Source of the DNA: Bacteroidales bacterium
GTDB lineage: Bacteria; Bacteroidota; Bacteroidia; Bacteroidales; Bacteroidaceae
DNA: 28,973 nucleotides
Direction: 5' to 3'
Assembly (NCBI GenBank): GCA_004552195.1
Contig: SFPC01000037.1
Location: 1-28,973, forward strand
Shown here: piece after piece, positions 24,202 through 28,973 of the stretch
How the letters are laid out: every line of letters starts with the position of its first letter
Position numbering within the stretch: position 1 is the stretch's first letter
Position numbers and translations under genes: made by a program
The notes under the pieces: generated by a model
What the model saw: the letters and a program-made list of their open reading frames with translations, nothing else
What the model was told of the DNA's origin: nothing
Databases searched by the model: none

Positions 24202-24239
24202 AAGCCTCACCTCCGTCAAATGATTGGGAAGTGAGGCTT
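24202..24239 (-). promoter_or_regulatory. Hairpin in the leuA leader, possible attenuator
   Basis: Perfect 9-bp arms AAGCCTCAC (24202-24210) and GTGAGGCTT (24231-24239) lie 44 bases before the leuA start. Directly after it on the mRNA, one frame reads LLLML (CTT CTG CTT ATG CTG). A leucine-sensing leader is conceivable, but no properly placed start codon and stop define a leader peptide, so this is only a candidate. Confidence 0.35.
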
Positions 24240-24302
24240 TATGGTTATGGGAAAAGCAAGGCAAACAAGCATTCTTTCTTAAAAGTGCAATTTCTCGCCA
24301 TG

Positions 24303-24329
24303 GCAAAGCTCAAACAAGTTTGGCTTTGC
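24303..24329. repeat. 27-base REP-like bulged hairpin, copy 1
   Basis: GCAAAG-CT-CAAAC-AA-GTTTG-G-CTTTGC: two paired arms with a single unpaired T. The same plan recurs at 24378-24404, 28771-28797 and 28828-28854 with compensating base changes. Confidence 0.75.
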
Positions 24330-24377
24330 TCATTTGGCTTAACGAAATCGTTCTTAAAAGTGCAATTTCTCGCCATG

Positions 24378-24404
24378 GCAAAGCTCAAACAAGTTTGGCT
24401 TTGC
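24378..24404. repeat. 27-base REP-like bulged hairpin, copy 2
   Basis: Identical to copy 1, within the second 58-base direct repeat. Confidence 0.75.
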
Positions 24405-24576
24405 TCATACTTCCGCGTGCCGTTTGCACGCAGGCTAATTAGTATGCTCAGTCGGAAAATGTGAAGGGCGGAATTTGCCATGTGCTTTTGTTTTTTTGTG
24501 TCGGTGCGTCGGCCAAACGCAGGGTGGTTGTGGTTTATTTTACCTGATGGACCGCATTCCGTGCTCTTTTGTGTGG

Positions 24577-24584
24577 CAAAAATA
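24577..24584 (-). promoter_or_regulatory. Candidate -7 box TATTTTTG for the leu operon
   Basis: TAnnTTTG match on the minus strand, 419 bases before leuA, preceded by T-rich sequence that includes TTTTG. A start here would give a long leader containing the 58-base repeats and the hairpin. Only the box supports it. Confidence 0.3.
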
Positions 24585-24680
24585 GGAATATTTTTACAAA
24601 ACGAAAGTTTCTAATTTATTTTTTTTGATTTCTGATTGTTGTCGCTTGTTGGTGAAAGCTTGGGAAATATCGGATTTTTG

Positions 24681-25015
24681 CTTCTCTATATACGTTATTT
24701 TTTTCTCGAAAAAAGCATTCACTCCTTCACATGTGGTGTGTTTCTTGCTGATTTTTATGGGTTTTGAGTGTGAAGGGTTGGATTTTCAACCCTTCACAGC
24801 AGACAGCTCGTTTCCTGTTGCCTTTCTGTTAGTTTTCATCCTGTTTCAGGTGTGAAAGGTTGTTGTATCTTCCTTCACCATGTCTTCTCCTGCGGTGTGA
24901 ATACTTCAGAATGCAAGCCTTCACACTTAAAGTACCTGAAAATCAGCGATAAAATTCCCTTGTGTGAAGGGGTGAATGCTTTTTTGGGGAAATAAAATAC
25001 GTATATACGCGCGCG
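24681..25015 (+). repeat. GTGTGAAGG palindromic element, copy 2
   Basis: Homologous to 4871-5220 in the same orientation. It has the same left edge (GCTTCT, TATACG, T-run, CGAAAAAAGCATTCACTCC), internal GTGTGAAGG boxes and inverted partners, CCTGAAAATCAG near the right side, and the same right edge (GGGGTGAATGC, T-run, CGTATATACGCGCGCG). The ends are strongly conserved while the interior has diverged. Confidence 0.8.
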
Positions 25016-25147
25016 AATAGGTAGGTGAAGGCTGTGCAAAATGTATATGCTGACAGGTGTCCATGGATTACAATGGCATACTTTGAGAATGGTTGATTCT
25101 TATAGACAGCCTGCACACCGCTGATAACCCACTGCGTTTCACCCTTC

Positions 25148-25206
25148 ACAAGTCCCGGACTATTTTTCTCAACTCGCCGTGTAGAGAAAAATAGTTCGGG
25201 ATTTGT
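25148..25206. repeat. ACAAGTCC hairpin after GTGTGAAGG copy 2
   Basis: A 23-base arm (25148-25170, starting ACAAGTCCCGGACTATTTTT) pairs with 25184-25206 at 21 positions plus two G-U wobbles, around a 13-base loop. Its left arm resembles CACAAGTTGCCGACTATTTC at 5481, so the same module follows both copies of the larger element. Confidence 0.75.
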
Positions 25207-25399
25207 AAACACCAAAGCCAGGAGTTGGGGAACACCTATTGCATATGCTGGAAAAGAAGAAAAGAATGATAGTGGGAGTGCTGAGTAAAATTGTCGAAAA
25301 TCAAAGCTTCAGGATTTTTTTGAGACATACAGATGAAGTATCAGTCCGACACCGCTTCCGGTTCTTTCTATCCAGTCCGCTAAGTTCCGCGCGGTCGTA

Positions 25400-26014
25400 T
25401 TATCTGACTGCCAAGTTGGCCACATTGCCGGTTTGCAACCAAGGTGCTTCGGGGACGGTTGCCGGCGCTTCGCGCTGCAGTTCCTCTTCTGCCGGAGCGT
25501 GCTGAGGCGTAGCCGGGGCAGTCCGTCCGGCGGCCGGATGAGTCGGTGACGGGGAAGGTGTCGGGCGTGAGGCGGGAGCGGATTGTATCTGTACGATGTA
25601 GACCGTGTCGCGCCGCGTTATTACCCGTTCGCAATACAGCGTATCGACAACGGACGAGCGTACGGCCTGTGCCCCGTCCATGCCGTCCGAAGAACTGGCA
25701 TGTCTGCCTGCCAGCCACATTCCCCCGCCGCCTATCAGCAGGCCGCCCATCCATACGGCGGCGTAACGCCACCAGCGATGCCGGGCAAGGCGGGTGGTGG
25801 GTGGAGCGGGGCAGAGCGACAGGATTTCGTCGCACTCGGCATCAGTCAGCGCGCCGCCCTCTGAGGGTACGGAGGTGAAGAGCAGGGCATAAGCCGCCCA
25901 GCGCGCATCGTAAGCACCCGACTGGAAATATCGCCGCAGCCGTTTTTCCTCGGCGGCAGTGGTTTCCGCTTCCATATAGCGTTGTAACAAATCTGCAATC
26001 TCTTCTTCTTTCAT
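25400..26014 (-). CDS. One-pass anti-sigma-like membrane protein
   Basis: A 204-residue protein opening MKEEEIADLLQRYMEAETTA and EEKRLRRYF, the short helical start common to Bacteroidetes anti-sigma-like partners of ECF sigma factors. A single membrane span lies at about 83-103 (YAAVWMGGLLIGGGGMWLAG). The part beyond it is Pro/Ala/Ser-rich and low in complexity, ending with no recognisable domain; it is probably periplasmic. It starts 104 bases after the sigma gene. It probably holds the sigma factor at the membrane (inference from layout). It lacks a visible zinc-binding HxxxCxxC motif. Confidence 0.75.
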   Translation of the reverse strand: MKEEEIADLLQRYMEAETTAAEEKRLRRYFQSGAYDARWAAYALLFTSVPSEGGALTDAECDEILSLCPAPPTTRLARHRWWRYAAVWMGGLLIGGGGMWLAGRHASSSDGMDGAQAVRSSVVDTLYCERVITRRDTVYIVQIQSAPASRPTPSPSPTHPAAGRTAPATPQHAPAEEELQREAPATVPEAPWLQTGNVANLAVR

Positions 26015-26118
26015 ATCGTACAGTCTTGAAATTCTTTTTGAGGTTAAAAGATGATGAGGTTATGAGGTTAAAAAGTAACTAACTGAGCGACGATTCTTGT
26101 TTCCCTTTCTTCTAATAT

Positions 26119-26646
26119 TTATAGGTCATTAGCCATCCGCGTCAGCATTTCCTTTCTCGCTCTCGACAGCCTGGTGCGCACGTTGCCGGGCGTAGTGCCC
26201 AAGAGCGCGGCAATCTCTTCGGTTGAGAGGTGTTCCACCTCTTTCATGTGGAGGATGATGCGGTGGGAACGCGGCAGGCTTTGCCATACATCACGGGCCC
26301 GGTGCGTCAGTTCGCGCTGTTCCATCAGGCTGTGCGGGTTGTCGGAAGCCGGCACGGCCATGTGGTCCATGAGCGTATCGGTGCGGCGCACCGCCATGCT
26401 ACGCAGCATATTCAGACTGACCTGGCGCACAATGCTGAGGGCGAGGTGGCGGAAATGACGGGCATCGACGACCCGTTCCCTGACCGCCCAAAGTTTCAGC
26501 AGCGTGTCCTGCACGGCATCCTCCGCGTCGTCGGCTCCGGGAAGCAGCGACAGCGCCACAGCCATCAGGTCGGCGCGGACTTTGGGGCACTCCTGTTCAA
26601 AAAGGCTTCTGCCAAAACCACGCATCGTCATACACTGTTTTTCCAA
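26119..26646 (-). CDS. ECF-type RNA polymerase sigma-70 factor
   Basis: A 175-residue extracytoplasmic-function sigma factor. Region 2 includes LLPGADDAEDAVQDTLLKLW (about residues 34-53; -10 recognition and core binding) and region 4 is the helix-turn-helix HLSTEEIAALLGTTPGNVRT followed by RLSRARKEM. Regions 1.1 and 3 are absent, as expected. The start at 26646 lies inside the end of the upstream LRR gene (50-base overlap); Met6 or Met8 would still overlap, so translational coupling is likely. The anti-sigma-like gene follows. Targets are unknown. Confidence 0.93.
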   Translation of the reverse strand: MEKQCMTMRGFGRSLFEQECPKVRADLMAVALSLLPGADDAEDAVQDTLLKLWAVRERVVDARHFRHLALSIVRQVSLNMLRSMAVRRTDTLMDHMAVPASDNPHSLMEQRELTHRARDVWQSLPRSHRIILHMKEVEHLSTEEIAALLGTTPGNVRTRLSRARKEMLTRMANDL

Positions 26647-28574
26647 TATTTACTTCCTCGCCCATCGGAGCCAGCGTATAGTATGCCGCATTCCACTCCG
26701 TATCTATGCCGGGCCTGTTTTCCGCATAAGTACTCAGGTAGTAGAGGTTCTTGGCCATGTAGTAGTCCAAGTAATGCTCCTTTGTCACCTTCTCTTTCCG
26801 GTTCCAGTTCGCCTCCTTGTTGAGCAGCAGCGGCCTGTTGTCCTTCATGCGTTGCCGTATTTCGCCCGGGTGTAGCAGCAGGCCGTTTTCGTCCGTCACA
26901 TAGGCCGCCATGCTGGCATCCATCATCACCCATTTGCCGAGCGTGAAGCTCCACACCACCGTCACCACCGTGGCATCCGTATCTTCTTCGTAATTTGACT
27001 GACAGGTAATGAAGCGCGCCGGCCAGCCGAGCGACAGGTAAAGTTCGGCCAGCACGATGGCCTGTCCCCGGGCGTTCATGCCCTTGCGTCCCGCCTTTTG
27101 GCACCCCTCCACGAGGTCGATGGCGGTGTGGCGCGTCCGGGGCAGGAAATTGCCTTGGTGGGCAATGCGGTCGTGTACCCAGAACATCACATTCTTCAGG
27201 CGTGTCAGTTCGTCGCCCGAGCCGGCGATGTAGTCCGCCTGGAAATACGCGCGGATGCGCTGCAAAAGGCTGTCGTCGGCAGCGGCATAAGTCAGGCGGG
27301 GCGGGTCGGGCTGGCGGAAGGCCGAGCCTGTGTCGTAAGGTGGCGACTGGCGGAGTATCTTCCGGAAATCGGCATTCTCCTTCATCTGCTCCACCACCGC
27401 CACAAAGGCCGCGTCGGACTTCAAGGGGGCGTAGACCGTGTCGGAAGTGATCTGGGAAGGATAGGGGAAACCGCTGTCGGCCAGGAAACGGAGCAGCTGC
27501 AAAGCCTCGTCCTTCCAGCCACGTTTCACCAAGAGGGGAAGGAATTTCAGGACGATGTTGTTTTTCTTCACCGACCGCATGGCGGTCCTGTTGGGCTGCG
27601 CGGCAAACTTGCTGACGGCATCGAAGGCACGGCGGAGCAGGGTCGGACTGATGGCGGACACATCGCTCACAACGGGCAGGAAGTCCTCATTGCCCGATCC
27701 CATGACGCTACCCGTTACGCGGCAGCGTTCCACCAACGGACAGTTCTCTACCGCGCCATAATGGATGGGGAAACTGAACCCCGAGAAAATGATTTCGGAA
27801 AGTCGGGGACAGTTGGATGCAATGGGCGGACCGCCTGCCGTCAGCACCACGCCGCTGAATTCGATGCGCTGCAGCTGCGGACAGTCATCGCAGAACCAGC
27901 CGTCGGCGTGCCAGAGCGTGCCATCGACAATGACTTCCTCCAAACCCGTAACGTGTTGGAACACCCTGTAAGACAGGAACTGGATGTCGTGCAAATGCAG
28001 CGTGCGCAACGAGCCGCAATCGCGGAAACATTTCCACCCCAACTCTGCCACCATTTCGGGAAACTCCACCTGCGAAAGGCTGTCGCAATGGTTGAAAGCC
28101 CAGTCCATCACCACCACGTTCTCGGGGAGGCGGATGCTGCGCAGCGCGACGTACTCGAAAGCTCCTACGCCAAGGGTGTCCATCTGTTCGGGCAGTACCA
28201 CCTGTTCCAGACGGCAATGGCGGAAGGCAAAGGGCGGCAGGGTCAGCGGGCCGCCCTGAATGGTCCGACAGGTGTCCTTATATATATAAGGTGTACCGCC
28301 GCGCACAAAGGTGGCCCGGCTGAGGTCGAGCGTGCGCAGCCGGCCCTCGGTGGGCTGTTGCCGGTAATCGCTGCCGGCTATCTCGCGCAGGAAGCGGAGG
28401 TCGGTGCCGCCCGAGCGCACCCCCGACGGCCAGACTTGTCAGTTTGTACTTTTGCCGCTCGCCAATCAGGGTGGGGAGCGATCCGGGGGTATGTACGCTA
28501 ACCCGACGCGACTTGGCTCCAAGCGGACCGAAGACCAAGAGGAAAAGAAGCAAAGAATAAAGATGTTTCATCAT
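26597..28574 (-). CDS. Exported LRR/transglutaminase-fold protein, reading frame broken once near 28410
   Basis: A signal peptide (MMKHLYSLLLFLLVFGPLGA) and the segment RVSVHTPGSLPTLIGERQKY are read from 28574. The body continues in the next frame from about 28410 (GGTDLRFLREIAG..). One extra base in the GC-rich stretch 28406-28415 explains the break. The N-terminal half is a BspA-like leucine-rich repeat region (repeated LPPFAFRHC.LEQVVLPE, VPE..WKCFRDCGSLRTLHL-like units). The C-terminal half is a transglutaminase-like domain, KGMNARGQAIVLAELYLSLG through GKWVMMDASMAAYV and then DYYMAKNLYYLSTYAE. In it, Ala (27071-27073) occupies the catalytic Cys position and Ala-Thr (26969-26974) the usual Cys-His, so it is probably not an active enzyme. 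It overlaps the sigma gene by 50 bases. Confidence 0.78.
28406..28415 (-). other. Frameshift site in the LRR gene
   Basis: The N-terminal frame reads SLAVGGALG here and then loses homology; removing one base from the G/C run restores GGTDLRFLREIAG. It may be a real mutation, a slippage site or a base-calling error. Confidence 0.65.
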
Positions 28575-28770
28575 GAGAGGGTGTGATAAGATGAGGATAT
28601 ATGTTTTCAGGTTATGAGGTATTGCGCTTCGCGCAGGTGATGAGGGATTAGGTTATGAGGTATTGCGCTTCGCGCAGGTTATGAGGTTATAATATTACTG
28701 GCTAAAGACTTCAGTCGCTTAAATAGTGACTTTGCATAAGATTGACTTTGTCTTCCTCCTTCGCACCTCA

Positions 28771-28797
28771 GCATAGTCTAAGCAAGCTTAGCTATGC
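28771..28797. repeat. 27-base REP-like bulged hairpin, copy 3
   Basis: GCATAG-T-CTAAGC-AA-GCTTAG-CTATGC. Same architecture as the copies in the leuA leader, with paired substitutions in both arms. Confidence 0.75.
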
Positions 28798-28827
28798 GTT
28801 CGGTTTGTCGTCGGTTGGCTGCGCTCG

Positions 28828-28854
28828 GCATAGCTCAAGCAAGCTTGGCTCTGC
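28828..28854. repeat. 27-base REP-like bulged hairpin, copy 4
   Basis: GCATAG-CT-CAAGC-AA-GCTTG-G-CTCTGC. Same plan with one mismatch in the outer arm. Confidence 0.7.
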
Positions 28855-28973
28855 ACTCACTGGCACAATCTTTATAACCTCATAACCTCATAACCTCAGC
28901 AATAACCTCATAACCTGCGCGAAGCGCAATACCTCATAACCTATCATATAAACACCTAAGGTAGGGGAATGTT

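Larger units (their letters stand above)
24276..24408. repeat. Two identical 58-base direct repeats in the leuA leader
   Basis: 24276-24333 and 24351-24408 are identical over 58 bases, starting TTCTTAAAAGTGCAATTTCT and ending GCTTTGCTCAT. Each holds a 27-base bulged hairpin (24303-24329 and 24378-24404). Confidence 0.95.
24159..25399. other. Gene-free region upstream of leuA
   Basis: About 1.24 kb without a convincing gene. It contains the leuA leader with a hairpin and two identical 58-base repeats, a candidate promoter (24577-24584), the second GTGTGAAGG element (24681-25015) and the ACAAGTCC hairpin (25148-25206). Small open frames (for example 24245-24481 and 24943-25215 on the minus strand) are repeat translations. 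Confidence 0.8.
28596..28952. repeat. Long inverted-repeat GGTTATGAGG element upstream of the sigma operon
   Basis: A 40-base arm (28651-28690, starting GGTTATGAGGTATTGCGCTT) is matched perfectly by its complement at 28902-28941. The centre carries two 27-base bulged hairpins (28771-28797 and 28828-28854). 28651-28733 is nearly identical to 22479-22563. Further ATAACCTC tandem units lie on the right. No gene is present, and this element makes up almost all of 28575-28973; it lies in the promoter region of the LRR/sigma operon. Confidence 0.85.

Noticed and set aside
24245..24481. 78-codon minus-strand frame as a leu leader peptide (contains LSILISL)
   Set aside because: Most of it is the translation of the two 58-base repeats (the same 18-residue phrase appears twice), so it is better read as repeat DNA; no regulatory hairpin follows in the right place.
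24943..25215. 90-codon minus-strand frame
   Set aside because: It is made of the GTGTGAAGG element and the ACAAGTCC hairpin; no homologous frame is open in the other copy.
1..28973. tRNA or rRNA genes
   Set aside because: No cloverleaf-like segment or rRNA-like sequence was recognised in the intergenic stretches, though a covariance search was not possible.

Overview
The window reads as chromosomal DNA of a Bacteroidales bacterium, most likely Prevotellaceae (genus not resolvable by eye). The signs are Bacteroidetes-type families (DUF3822 beside rsmD, DUF4250, a C10 streptopain-like peptidase, BspA-like leucine-rich repeats), secreted enzymes that end in the short '..L.GRRV..P..GVYI.NG.K' tail common in Prevotella, a few TAnnTTTG -7 promoter boxes, and AT-rich intergenic repeats between GC-richer genes.

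Layout. 1-808: 3' part of a secreted GH16 glucanase. 939-1502: small DUF4250 gene and a VanZ-like membrane protein. 1574-3917: DUF3822, rsmD and a TPR protein. 4045-4683: YqiA-like esterase. 4684-5587: a gene-free, repeat-dense stretch. 5588-7417 (minus): Nudix hydrolase and queA. 7664-10960 (minus): large secreted GH20 hexosaminidase, divergent from a plus-strand series of C10 peptidase, DUF1934-like protein, M20 dipeptidase and GH123-like hexosaminidase (11314-16791). 16851-17364: IS66 remnant and long hairpins. 17391-24158 (minus): leucine cluster leuA-leuC-leuD-second IPMS/citramalate-synthase homologue-leuB-small membrane protein. 24159-25399: second gene-free repeat stretch. 25400-28574 (minus): leucine-rich-repeat/transglutaminase-fold protein (reading frame broken once), ECF sigma factor and one-pass anti-sigma-like protein. 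28596-28952: long inverted-repeat element.

How it works together. The GH16, GH20, GH123 and C10 proteins look like exported enzymes for breaking down polysaccharides and host glycoproteins, with the M20 dipeptidase able to use the peptides. The leu genes cover all dedicated steps of leucine synthesis; the second synthase homologue could supply citramalate for isoleucine. The sigma/anti-sigma pair probably controls a cell-surface response, and the overlapping LRR protein, whose transglutaminase catalytic Cys and His appear to be replaced, may be its sensor or partner.

The least ordinary content is intergenic: (a) two copies of a ~340-bp element with inverted ends and many GTGTGAAGG boxes, each followed by an ACAAGTCC module; (b) a 128-160 bp MITE-like family with inverted ends and clear 8-bp target duplications, one copy apparently nested in (a); (c) larger GGTTATGAGG repeats in the leu cluster and upstream of the sigma operon sharing ~85 nearly identical bases; (d) 27-bp bulged hairpins in four copies; (e) a 121-bp element with 19-bp inverted ends; (f) a 399-bp IS66 remnant.
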